Source: Isoetes taiwanensis (taxonomy: Eukaryota; Streptophyta; Lycopodiopsida; Isoetales; Isoetaceae). Taken from it: a stretch of DNA of 64,000 nt. The position numbers and the translations under genes were made by a program. Below the pieces are notes generated by a model. That model had not been told where the DNA came from. It worked only from the letters and a program-made list of their open reading frames with translations, and searched no databases. Shown one piece after another: positions 33,215 through 44,214 of the stretch. Location of the stretch: assembly GCA_021234155.1 (NCBI GenBank), contig JAJEKV010000077.1:2029802-2093801 (forward strand), written 5' to 3'. Position 1 is the stretch's first letter; every line of letters starts with the position of its first letter.

Positions 33215-33790
33215 AACATGTGTTCTTCCTGGTTATGCAAAACCAATAGTGATTCATATCATATTTTTTGTACTAATTCGAAATTTACACTAATTTTTAG
33301 AAAATCATCATTAGTTTGTAAGATTGTTTTTAAGTGTACATTGATTTAGCAAAATCATTACTGGTTCATATCGTATTTAATTACATGAATTCTACAATCG
33401 TACATTGGTTTTTTGAAATCACCAATAGTTTAAAACGCGTGTTTTATGCAATACTGATTTTGCAAAACCAATAATGGTTCATATCATACTTTTGTGTACT
33501 AATTCAAAATTTCATACTAGTTTATAGAAATCACTATCAGTTTGTAATGTTATTTTTAAGCGTACATTGAATAAGCAAAATCATTGCTAGTTCATATCAT
33601 GTTTAATTACATGAATTTTACAATTGTACACTTAGAAGATGTGCTTTATGCATACATTAATTTTGCAAATCCAATAGTGGTGATTTGTAAAGCCATTGTT
33701 ACTTTGTACTATATTTAATTATATAAATTTTAGATTTTACGATGGTCTTTGGAAATCATCATTAATTTATTGAATGGTTTTTTTATATAC
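33215..33790 (+). repeat. Satellite-like tandem repeat, about 226-bp unit
   Basis: GCAAAACCAATA.TG.TTCATATCATA recurs at about 33236 and 33462, with a further partial copy near 33665. Intervening text (TGTACTAATTC.AAATTT, TAATTACATGAATT, TACATTG) keeps the same order. Divergence between units is substantial. The units are AT-rich and non-coding. Confidence 0.75.
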
Positions 33791-33969
33791 ATTTTTAATA
33801 TCTCAATTTCGGATGCTTTTACACGGTAGTTGTCGATATGTATTGATTTTATATATTAGTTGTCTAGACCATAGAGATGAAACAAATCCAAAAATATGCT
33901 GGCACCTTGAACACCTGTATCTTGTGCACCATTGGGCACCCCATCATGTAATTGTTGAATGCTTCGATC

Positions 33970-34908
33970 CAAACTTGCCCCATTGCGATGGGTCGTAACA
34001 AGCTAGGCATCGTGCGACCAGGCATGCCAAAAGGCAAGAAACGATAGTTCGACTGCGTGATTGCATCCAAAAGCCAGAGTTACCCTATGACACATGTTTG
34101 AGAAGTCGACGATCGATTAAATGCCCGGATTGCCAAGTACATGTTATCTTTACACTATAGCACTAGGCTGGAAGTGCATTGAGTGAAAAGGTCGACTAGT
34201 TGCTGTAGCAAATCGAGTTTGGCCCTGTTAGTCATAATAGATGGTCCCTAAAGTAAACTAAATGCTTTGGACTCATGCGCAAGATCAAAACCCCATTCCA
34301 AGCTCGCTAAAGTGGTCGAACTGGAGGAATATACCATTTCTGTGTCGTGACCCTATGTCGAGAAAGAGGGAAATTTGGGGGTTGGCACATCCTTGCGGTC
34401 AATGTCTATTTTTTCTTTTCAGAGGTGTTTCTGGGATATGTGCTACCATTTCAACGGTGGGATTAACAAATGGAGCTGTTTTGGTACCCCAATATTTAAA
34501 CACTGCTAAATATATAGGATTTAGGTTTTGGTAGCCTTCCCTATATCTGAAGGGTCGAAAGCTTGCATGCAGGGTTTCCTCGAGGGTTTGAGGAGAGATC
34601 CCAAGAGGGAGAGCAAAAAAACCCTCTGTAGGCATCGTTTCCGAACATGCCTCGTTGCGATGGCTCGTAACAAGCTGGACATCGTGTGACCGGACATGCC
34701 AAAAGGCACAAAGGGACAGTTCGACTGTGCGGTTGCATCCAAAAGGCTAGAGTTACCCTATGGCACATGTTTGAGAAGTAGCCAATCGATTAATCGCCTC
34801 GATTGCAAAGTACATGCTATCTTTACATCATAGCACTAGGCTAGAAGTGCATGAGCGAAAGGTCGACTAGTTGCCTCTAGCAAATTGAGTTTGGTTCTGT
34901 TGGTTTAC
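33970..34908 (+). repeat. 265-bp direct repeats 673 bp apart (possible TRIM)
   Basis: About 33970-34234 and 34643-34908 share GCGATGG.TCGTAACAAGCT, ATGCCAAAAGGCA, AGAGTTACCCTATG.CACATG, TAGCACTAGGCT and AGGTCGACTAGTTGC. The roughly 408 bp between them is non-coding and ends with a purine-rich run (GAGGAGAGATCCCAAGAGGG, about 34590-34609) just before the second copy, where a polypurine tract would be expected. A primer-binding site after the first copy is not convincing, so a TRIM-type element is only a possibility. Confidence 0.55.
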
Positions 34909-35589
34909 ATCTTCCCAAGAATCATGAGGTTTGGTGTCAATCCGTGGAAACTTAAAGCCTTTCCATTTTTTGAAAGAATAACTGTTCAAGCAAAAGACAA
35001 CCAGAAACGGTCATATTTGGCCACACCATTTGCTTCTGCATGTAACTGAATACATGGTAGACCTTGTAGTTTTAGACTAGTTAAAGAAACTTTACTTTAT
35101 TAAAACAAGTTAAGGTCAGATAGATATAATTCTAGCGAGGTACTGAAGACCGGTGTTTGAAGATCAGAAATACACTCAAGAAAAATTTAGCAGTTTATAA
35201 GTTGAGAGTACTAAAAAAATCTGTTCTTCGCTCCTCTAATCTATTTTTCGATGTGCTGATTTTTTTTGCTCGACATTGTTTATGCAGATCCAGCAAGCCT
35301 CTTTGGTGCAACGGCTGCTTCATTAGATGGGATTTCAGCGATTGTCAGTATGGGAGAATCTTTAAGTTGAAAGAGTTGTTTATCTCTGTCCTTCAAAAAT
35401 GTACTCACAATTTTTTTGCTAATATGAGAATGGTTGAATGACTACCAATTGTTGTCTTCTTTTTCTTCTAAATAAAAACAATGATAAATATTAAAGTAAG
35501 ACTGTTTTATAATTGAACTTACCAATCAATAATCATACATAACATCATACTTTGTAATCAAACATGTTTTAGAGCACTTAAGTTGATTG

Positions 35590-36250
35590 TGTTAATATAT
35601 TAAGGTCAAATATCATGCGCCAATGTATGCCAAATCTCAAACTGGAAGCACTATTAAATACTATATATGAAATTAGGTATACTACACTGTTCTAAAATCG
35701 TATCGATTAATTATTTGAAATCATAGAAAAAAAACTCATTTAACAAATTTAAACCATGTCAAATTGCCATGTTATATGTTGTCCATTAATTACTACAAAA
35801 TATTCGAATAATTTATCGTCAATATACCGAGGAAGATAGATGCGATTAAATACTGTTCTATTAAATTTGATATACTCGTATCGGATATTTTAAGTTGTTA
35901 GAAAAACTAACTGAAATAATTATGTTTTAGTACCATGGAGAAAAATAGATTAACAAAGGACGTATGAGCATCTTGAAAACCAAGTACGTTTAACACGTTA
36001 TGTTTTGGTGATTAATCACCGTAAAAAATCACGATAATTATATGCTTAAAATTACCATGTCGATATACTGAGGAAGATAGATATTATCAAATATCAGTCT
36101 GCTAAACTTGACATACTAAATAGTAGTACATATTATATAGTTTAAGTTGTTATAGAAACCAATTAAAATTGCCATGTTTCAATACCATGTCACAAAATAA
36201 TGTTGGCTTATCACCTTAAAAAAATATGTTGATGAACCATATTAAATAAC
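35590..36250 (+). repeat. Diverged tandem repeat, about 240-bp unit
   Basis: GTC.ATATAC.GAGGAAGATAGAT occurs at about 35818 and 36059, with shared downstream TTAAGTTGTTA and TACCATG blocks. A weaker earlier copy starts near 35590. It is non-coding and AT-rich. Confidence 0.6.
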
Positions 36251-36349
36251 TAGACATGGTTTGTAAACTTTTGAACCCACTAACATGTACTGATTTATGA
36301 ATTTGATTTTCAACAACAAACCATTAAAAAAAAATCATATTGGTTCAAT

Positions 36350-38287
36350 TTTGGGGGCCTTGTGTATAGGCTTTTAAGTTCTACCACGTCGGAGATCATC
36401 ATCGTATAACCCCAATAACCAACTCCCAAAGCTAAACATACATTGGCAAGGTTTGAACCCATGACCAAATGTACATTTATTTTGGCATTACTAGGCCTAT
36501 ACCAACTCACCACACATCCCTTGGGCAAAACTTTTGCCTTACATGCACACTTTGTAGGCGGGGATATCTCCGCCTAAGAAGTCACGAGTATTTTTTATTT
36601 TTGTTTTAAGGTCCATGCTAGACTAATCTTGTACGGACTAGCTAGCTATACCGCACGCCTTACTTGTGACCCAAAGTGGAGGACATGTATAGGCTTTTAA
36701 GTTCTACCACGTCGGGGATCATCATCGTATAACCCCAGTAGCCAACTCCCCAAGCTAAACATACATTGGCAAGGTTTGAATCCATGACCAAATGTACATT
36801 TATTTTGGCATTACTAGGCCTATACCAACTCACCACACATCCGTTGGGAAAAACTTTTGCCTTATATGCACACTTTGTAGGTAGGATATCTCCCGCCTCA
36901 AAAAGTCACGAGTATTTTTTATTTTTGTTTAAGGTCCATGCTAGACTAATCTTGTACAGACTAGCTAGCTATATCCCATCGCCTGGCGGGCAGCCAAAGT
37001 GGAGGACATGTATAGGCAAGTTCTACCACGTCGGGGATCATCATCATTATAACCCTAGTAACCAACTCCCAAAGCTAAACATACATTGGCAAGGTTTGAA
37101 CCCATGACCAAATGTACATTTATTTTGGCACTAGGTCTATACCAACTCACCACACATCCGTTGGACAAAACTTTTGCCTTACATGCACACTTTGTAGGCA
37201 GAATATCTCCCGCCTTAGCAAGTCCGCAGTATTTTTATTATTTGTTTAAGGTCCATGCTAGACTAATCTTGTACAGATTAGCTAGCTATATCCCACTGCC
37301 TTGCGGCAGCCAAAGTGGAGGACATGTATAGGCTTTTAAGTTCTACCACGTCGGGGATCATCATCGTATAACCCCAGTAACCAACTCCCAAAGCTAAACA
37401 TACATTGGCAAGGTTTGAACCCATGACCAAATGTACATTTATTTTGGCATTACTAGGCCTATACCAACTCACCACACATCCGTTGGGCAAAACTTTTGCC
37501 TTACATGCACACTTTGTAGGCAGGATATCTCCCGCCTTAGGAAGTCACGAGTATTTTTTATTTTTGTTTAAGGTCCATACTAGACTAATCTTTACACACT
37601 AGCTAGCTATATCCCATTGCCTTGCGGCAGCCAAAGTGGAGGACATGTATAGGCTTTTAAGTTCTACCATGTCGGGGATCATCATCGTATAACCCCAGTA
37701 ACCAACTCCCAAAGCTAAACATACATTGGCAAGGTTTGAACCCATGACCAAATGTACATTTATTTTGGCATTACTAGGCCTATACCAACTCACCACACAT
37801 CCGTTGGGCAAAACTTTTGCCTTACATGCACACTTTGTAGGCAGGATATCTTCCGCCTTAGGACCATGCTAGACTAATCTTGTACAGACTAGCTAGCTAT
37901 ATCCCACTGCCTTGCGGCAGCCAAAGTGGAGGACATGTATAGGCTTTTAAGTTCTACCACGCGGGGGATTATCATCGTTATAACCCCGGTAACCAACTCC
38001 CAAAGCTAAACATACATTGGCAAGGTTTGAACCCATGACCAAATGTACATTTATTTTGGCATTACTAGGCCTATACCAACTCACCACACATCCGTTGGGC
38101 AAAACTTTTGCCTTACATGCACACACTTTGTAGGCAAGATATCTCCCGCCTTAGGAAGTCACGAGTATTTTTTATTTTTGTTAAGGTCCATGCTAGACTA
38201 ATCTTGTACAAACTAGCTAGCTATATCCCACTGCCTTGCGGCAGCCAAAGTGGAGGACATGTATAGGCTTTTAAGTTCTACCACGTC
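36350..38287 (-). repeat. Tandem array of six ~320-bp SINE-like units
   Basis: The word GGTCCATGCTAGACTAAT or a close variant starts at about 36611, 36933, 37251, 37572, 37861 and 38185, giving periods of 322, 318, 321, 289 and 324 bp. Read on the minus strand each unit carries GTGGTGAGTTGGTATAGG (A-box-like, close to tRNA TAGCTCAGTTGGTA) and, about 45 nt on, GGGTTCAAACC (B box; plus-strand GGTTTGAACCC near 36451, 36773, 37093, 37412, 37733 and 38025). Each unit also has a CTGCCGCAAGGCAG mini-hairpin. The fifth unit has a deletion of about 30 bp. Units are much more alike than the neighbouring arrays, so amplification or homogenisation is recent. Confidence 0.85.
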
Positions 38288-38399
38288 AGTGTAGTTTTGA
38301 GGAAGCTTTTTTGGACACAATAGCTATACCAACGTTTAAGGTACTATGGGAGTCCAACTCCTGTATTCATGGTACATCTTTGGGAGTGTGCATGTATGG

Positions 38400-39020
38400 C
38401 TAGTCACGTGCCTACAAAGTGTGCTCTATCATCGGTCAAAAGTGGCCCACTTTTTTTTTTTAAGTACAAACTACGTCTGCTTAATGGACCTGAGCTTGCT
38501 AAGATGTTTCCCAATGTTGAGGCTTTCGCTACTTACAGGTCTAGGCATGCTTTTGTCTCTACCTCTCCAACTGCTCCTATCCCATGTCACATAACATCCA
38601 CTTCACTTGAATGTCGTGTTGTATCATCTTCTTCCTCATCTGCCTCTACACTAGTTAATCCGCCAGTATTACCAGCCCTTGTGCCTTCTTCTCAAGCTAT
38701 TTCTGCACCATCGCCTTCTTCTAATGCATCCCCATCTCAGTCTATATCAGTAGACCCTCTTAATGAGGATTAACACTCTCATCTTTATGACATTGCTCAC
38801 AAGCAAGCATTATTGGAAGAAGGATGGTCTACTACACGCCAAAGAAGCTTGCACGTTGCAAAAATAGCTCGGCTCCTCAATCTGCGTTAGTTCACTCCGT
38901 AGCTCCAATATCTGCTACGATTGTTACAGTGGATGTCCCTGATTCAGTGACATTGAGACACCAGGGAGCAGATCAAGTTGTTGTTAATGATTCTATGGAT
39001 GTGGAAGTTCGATCTAGTTA
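38400..39020 (+). pseudogene. LINE ORF1, C-terminal part (damaged knuckle and Ser-rich tail)
   Basis: HVPTKCAL followed by GP/AHFFF-type text near 38403-38465 is a degenerate zinc-knuckle region in mixed frames. Then comes a Ser/Pro-rich low-complexity tail (RVVSSSSSSASTLVNPP, to 38773) and a last open stretch to 39021. It is followed within about 200 bp by the LINE 3' end. With 32654-32866 it reconstructs the domain order of one plant LINE ORF1. Confidence 0.55.
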
Positions 39021-39254
39021 AAGTAACTTTTCTAAAAATATGATTATATATTATTCTTCTCTTTGTAGGAGAGGAAAATAGTGTGAATTGCATTATATTG
39101 TCATGCTTAGACGGGTGGTCCTGCTCAGTTGGATCTAATTATCCACTGGGTTTTTTATTCCTGTGTCTGCATTGTATTATGTATTATGATAGAATGTTAT
39201 TAATAAAGTCTGATGTCCTTCAAAAAAAAAAAACTAATGATCAATTCATGATGA

Positions 39255-40068
39255 CCAGCAATTGGAATGCTATCTATAATTTCTACTGCTGTGACACTTG
39301 CTATTTCTCCTGCATTAGTCTTCTGATCATGTTCTGTCATGCTTCCACAAACCAACAATGTATTGTGATACTCATTGACATCACTATTGTGTTATGTACA
39401 AGTTTAATTTCCAATTTCCATGAGACTAAAGTTGAGCATGCTTCCCTACATTAACGTCTACTAATTTTGACAAGCCCTCTTAGTTTCTAGAGTCCAAAGG
39501 AGTAGAGGCAAACCGCTGGGTTAGAAAGCGGCACAAACCAGGAAGTAGCAAAAACCAGGTTTCTATTTAATTATTGGTGAAGGTTTTTGAATAAGTTATA
39601 AAACATTTTAGTTTCTTTGATCTCTATAAATATTCCATTCTATTCTATTCTATTCTATAAATATAGATGTAGTGGTTTGGCAGGTTAATTTAATTTAATC
39701 TAATAATAAGAACAATATTGAAATGATTATCAAAATGGCCATTTCCATTGTCATTTATAGATCAGAATTGCAGATTTTTGCGAGTTGAATTCGTTCTAAG
39801 TGTGAATTTGATAGGTTCCTTCATTTGCAGCCATCTTATTTTCGAAATCATTGCATGCATCTTGATTCCACTACATTTGGAACTTCTTGACAAACGAGAT
39901 GCTCCAGGTACAAGCCCTTTTGAGTGATCAAGCATTCAAATGTCTTTCTTTTATGTGTGGTTCAACTGTGGCCTCAATGTTTCCTTTAGTATGGTTCTTA
40001 TGTAATTTATGCTAGCATTTTTTTAGGGTAGGTTCACAAATTCAACTGTCAAATATAAGAAGTAATGA
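39255..40068. other. Intergenic DNA with a TTCTA microsatellite
   Basis: The only notable item is CATTCTATTCTATTCTATTC at about 39636-39657, a four-unit TTCTA run that may be the tail of a nearly completely truncated LINE copy. No upstream GGTCCCATAGG module is present. Confidence 0.4.
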
Positions 40069-40229
40069 TTCTGGGAAAGGACTCGCAAGAGACACAAAAC
40101 CGGGCTTGTCATTCATCACAAAGCTAAAGAAGATACAATGTTTGAAGACAGAGAGGGTAGCCCACCATAGAAACAATATCGGACTACCATTAAAAAAAAG
40201 AAATGTGCACAGCAATATAAAAGGGTAAT

Positions 40230-40305
40230 GGCGACAACTTCTCATCGGGATAAAACCTCGGCCTTTTCGGGTTTTCGAGGAAAACCCTAATGAGAAATGG
40301 TCGCC
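40230..40305. repeat. Hairpin related to the LINE 3' hairpin
   Basis: GGCGAC (40230-40235) pairs with GTCGCC (40300-40305), and TTCTCAT pairs with ATGAGAA inside it. The enclosed core CGGGATAAAACC ... GGGTTTTCGAGGAAAACC aligns with the cores at 20.04 and 22.35 kb. No (TTCTA)n tail is attached here. It lies in a stretch of about 280 bp present in one copy of the duplicated block and absent from the other, so it may have arrived by insertion. Confidence 0.7.
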
Positions 40306-40483
40306 AACAACCTTGAATGTGTTGCCCCGGAAAACCAAAGAGATGAGTTGATGGCTAACACAAAATATAAAGGTGACCCTTAAGAGGGCTAAGCCTCGCA
40401 AGCAACACACAAAAACCCCTAAAAAATACCCGCGGAATGGTTAGAGAAAAGCAAACTCATGCCCTCACGCAGCCAGGCGGGAA

Positions 40484-40621
40484 GGGAGGGAAGCAACGAA
40501 GAATAGAAGAAGAGTGCCGCGGAGAAGACGCCGATAACCGGGTAGGTGAAAGAGGAAATAGCCTTTATATAGTTTCGCCCTTTCCAGTAATGGCGATCCG
40601 GATGGCTCGGATCGATGCTAT
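40484..40621 (+). repeat. Left LTR segment with TATA box
   Basis: It aligns to 47811-47966 over GGAGGGAAGCAACG, GAATAGAAGAAGAGT, GAGGAAATA.CCTTTATATAG, CCCTTTCC and CGGATCGATGCTAT. The right copy has an 18-20 bp insertion after AAGCAACG. Confidence 0.7.
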
Positions 40622-40777
40622 TCTGGGAAAGGACTCGCAAGAGACACAAAACCGGCCGACTACCAAAGAACTTCCTTAACTATAAGCCGAGGGCGAAAAC
40701 CCCGCAAGCAACACAAAGAACTCTAAAAAAACACCCGGAATGGTTAGAGAAAATTCAACATGTAGCGTAAAAGAGAG

Positions 40778-41060
40778 CATCACCCCAATAGGGTGGAGAA
40801 TAGCAGAAGACACCCAATCCGTGGAAACCAATTACGAGAAAGAAATAGCGCGCCACCCTCGAGGTGGAAATAAACAAAGATCACCCGCAGGTGGAGATAG
40901 CATCACCCAACGGGTGGAAAACAATTATGCATCACCCAACGGGTGGAAAACAATTACGTAAAAAGAAATATGCATCACCCTGGAGGTAGAAATAAACAGC
41001 ATCACCCACAGGTGGAAATAGCATCACCACCATGGTGGAAAAAAGCGTCACCCAAATGCA
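40778..41060 (+). repeat. Cluster of ATCACCC..GGGTGG mini-palindromes
   Basis: ATCACCC or a close form followed after 2-6 nt by GGGTGGA/AGGTGGA occurs repeatedly at irregular spacing of about 25-45 nt (near 40779, 40848, 40879, 40903, 40931, 40975, 41002 and later). Each is a small hairpin (CACCC / GGGTG). Loop bases vary while arms are kept. A second cluster is at 43545-43705 in the same element. Confidence 0.75.
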
Positions 41061-41344
41061 ACAGGTGGATAACAATCATGTAAAAAGAAATATGCATTGC
41101 AAAATAATGCTAGACAATGTTATTTACAACATCACTAAAGATGATAAATAGACATTAATGCCACCATCACGTTGGAAATAAACAGCACCACCCAACAAAA
41201 AACGGTCCATAAAAAAACGCGACATCTAGAAAAAGATAAGCATCAATGTAAAACCATAAAAAAGAACATCAAGAACATAAAACAAACTAAAAGTGGCCAT
41301 TAAAATGTGCCCAATATAACAAAATTGTATATATAACAACGTAA

Positions 41345-41650
41345 GACATGCCATGTCTAGATAAAGAGAAGCATAAAAAAGGAAAAAATGATCCAATAGA
41401 AACCCATGTCGCAAAATCTCAATGTGGTGCCAAATGCAATATGCATCATATCCAGATAAAGTTAAATAGCAACACCATGCACAAATTAGAATGTGCCCAA
41501 TACAAGACCTTGTGGACAACAAACGAGGACACCCCATATCTAAATAAAGAGAAGCATAAAAATGAAAGATAATCCAATATAAACCCATGTCGGAAAATCT
41601 CAATGCAATACAAACGCAATATGCATCCTATCTAGATAAAGTCAAATAGC
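41345..41650 (+). repeat. Direct duplication, about 185-bp period
   Basis: CATGTCTAGATAAAGAGAAGC (41349) and CATATCTAAATAAAGAGAAGC (41536) begin parallel copies. Both continue AATCCAATA..AACCCATGTCG, AAAATCTCAATG, GCAATATGCATC and GATAAAGT.AAATAGCAA. Confidence 0.8.
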
Positions 41651-43111
41651 AAATATGCCAAAGATATGTAATGAGCATACCAAATAGAAAAAGATCCGCT
41701 ACAAAATGCAAAACCCTCAAAAGATGCCTAGAACCGCCAGTGTGGAGTTGGGTCGCAGCACATAGCTGAGGAGAAGAAGAGAGAGCCACCACCCCCCAAG
41801 CAATCGGATAGGATAAAGGACGAGAGAGGAAAGAGAGGAGCGAAAAGAGGGGCCACCGGAGGCGCCGGGCGATAGTGACGGGCCGTGCATGCGAACGGGC
41901 AAGCGAAGCTAAAGAAATCATATGAGCACGGGCAAGGGTCTCGCCTGAGTGGCAGGGGAGAAAGGGAACTGTGGTCCTAAGAGTCCGTTCAAGCGTGAGG
42001 GAAGCTTCGCGATTGACGACGAGAGAACCGCCAGAAGAAGAGCCGAAAAGCCGTGGGGAAAAGCGAAAGTTGAAGAAGAAGAGCCAAAAACGCCCGCTAT
42101 GGAGGGCCCGCGATCAGCCAATGACCAAAAAGGGAGGAACATTAGAGAACAAAAACAATGAAAAGAAAAGGACGCCGCCACGATGATGAATCAAGGAAGG
42201 GCCCAACATAGTTGACCGATTTGAATACAAATGCCGGACCAAGTCCGTGAATGGGGCTACGGACCAAGTCCAAGAATGTGGCTATTATCCTTCCAACCCG
42301 GGGGCCAATATCTAAAGGGAGATAAGTCAACAAAGGAAACCCTTCATCATGGATCCCCAAAAAGAATAACGATAAATAAGAAGGAAGAAAACAAGTAACC
42401 GAGATAATAAGGCAAAAGAAAAAACTTACGATAGGGAATGCAAAAATGCATAGACATAAAGATCAACGAGAAACATGGAGGTGTTGAGTAGAGTGGCACA
42501 CCACGAAGCGAAGCGCGAGAGGATGAGGACCGCCAAGAACCGTGAGTACCTAACCTCAACATGTGGACCCCCGTGATATCAAGCAAAAAAACGGAGGAAA
42601 CGGAAAGAATGATAAAAAACTAGGGGCTAAAAGAACATGAAAAGTCAACCATGTCTAATAAAAGCAACGTCTCTAAACTTACACAATGAGTATGTAATAT
42701 CATATATAGGGAGCAAAGCTATGCACTAAAAAATCAGCCTATCATCCGAACATGACAAAGTGGAGCTAACTAAAACAAAGAAGCTCCCAAATCCATAAAA
42801 TTGGTACACCTGGACAATATCACCCGGCCACCCATGTTCAAGAATAGAAAATATAACTTCATGAAGCAACAAATAAGTGCGCTTAATAAAGTGAACAAAG
42901 GAACCAACAAACACTAGAGCTCCCCCGATGATCATGCCAAAAAGAAGAATCTTAAACACAACCCCCAAATATTCAAAACCCAAGATCGGACCAAACCAAA
43001 TATAGAATATACATATAAGAAATTTAGCCACAAAGGAGAAAGAGGTGGAAAAGATGTCACAAAAGACTTGAATGGAAATGAAAAAAAGTCGCAAAAAAAT
43101 TTTAATAGAAC

Positions 43112-43217
43112 GACAAGAGGGAGGGGAGGGAGGGGGGAGAGAGAGAGAGAGAGGAGAGGGGGGAGAGAGAGAGGAGGGAGAGAGAGAGAGGAGGGAGAGA
43201 GAGAGAGAGAGAGAGAG
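43112..43217 (+). repeat. GA-rich low-complexity tract
   Basis: About 105 nt of almost pure G and A (GAGGGAGGGGAGGGAGG, GAGAGAGA runs). Such polypurine tracts can form triplex DNA in vitro. It sits inside the non-coding LTR-type element. Confidence 0.95.
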
Positions 43218-43544
43218 TCGCCACAAATCTCCAAGCCGCTGAGTTGGGTCACGAGGCACGAGCTAATGGAGCGAACAATAAAATGAGGCGAATCAGATAA
43301 ACTATAAGCCCAAATTTCGCCACTTAAAAAAACCTGTGGGTCGAAGCCGCACCTAAGCACGAAGCGAGGGGGAGACTAAGAGGAGCCGCCAACCCACTGC
43401 CGCCGAAGAAATGGGACATGTAGAATGCACCCATGAGCCATTATGAGAACAAGAACGCATAATGGCATGGTAAGCGGCAAAAAACGACAAGCACTAAAAA
43501 GGAGGTGAGCCGATTAGAAACGATTCCGAAAAAGAGAGGACAAA

Positions 43545-43705
43545 AGATCACCCAGAGGGTGGAGAAAAGCATCACCCAAATGGTGGATCTAAAAAACATG
43601 ATAAAATGTAAAATTGTGTACAAATAAAGCTAAATATCAAATATGATGTGCAATAAGTACAATGCACCCGGGGATGGAGAAAGCATCACCCAAATGGGTG
43701 GAAGT
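43545..43705 (+). repeat. Second ATCACCC..GGGTGG cluster
   Basis: ATCACCCAGAGGGTGGAG, ATCACCCAAATGGTGGAT and ATCACCCAAATGGGTGGA occur within 160 bp, the same mini-palindrome as at 40.8-41.1 kb. Confidence 0.75.
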
Positions 43706-44214
43706 AAAAGACAATAAAGGCGTGTTTAAGCCCAAGGATAAAAAATGAAAAGAGGAATGCAAGCCAATGAACAACCAACAAGAAAACCACGCATAAGAGC
43801 CCAACGGGTAGAAAAATTGTAAAACACGACGCCTTTAAGCAACAACATGAACAATGCTATAATGCCCAAACATATGGAATAATTTAACACAAGCCATGTA
43901 GCAATATTGAAAATAACTAAGATGGCATACACAAGTTAGGTAACAATACGTAAACAACCGGCAAATGTACATAAAAAGTCAAAGTGCAACCCGCAAATGT
44001 GGTGAATAAATCTCGCAATCAAAAAAGAATGAAACCATGAGAATGCAAAAAGATATAAAATAGAAAACAACAAAGACCCCGACCAAAAACAATACATAGG
44101 CCACGAAAAGAAACTAAAGTAAAAAATGCGGGCCGTAACATAAACAAGAAAAATCAATCTGGAATAACCTGCATAACCGCTGGAAGAGTGCGGTGCAAAA
44201 AAAAAAACAAGATA

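Larger units (their letters stand above)
32464..39254 (+). mobile_element. Poly-A LINE bounded by 20-bp target duplication, with nested repeats
   Basis: TAATGATCAATTCGTGATGA (32464-32483) recurs as the same 20-mer with one change at 39235-39254. The interval ends with AATAAAG, GTCCTTC and a 12-base A run (39222-39233), the same 3' end as the LINE at 9.6 kb. Just inside the left edge is an ORF1 DUF4283-like block (32654-32866), and near the right edge a damaged zinc knuckle and Ser-rich ORF1 tail (38400-39020). About 5.5 kb of tandem repeats (about 32880-38340) separates the two ORF1 halves. No ORF2 remains, so the original LINE was internally deleted or non-autonomous before or after the block expanded. 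Confidence 0.75.

Noticed and set aside
36350-38287. Regularly spaced repeats as a CRISPR-like array
   Set aside because: Units are about 320 bp and nearly identical throughout, with no short unique spacers; the setting is eukaryotic, and each unit carries tRNA-like promoter boxes.
40000-40760. Sequencing or assembly error as the cause of scattered frameshifts
   Set aside because: The oxidoreductase has six exons without a single frame error in the same window, so the damage elsewhere is most simply genuine decay.
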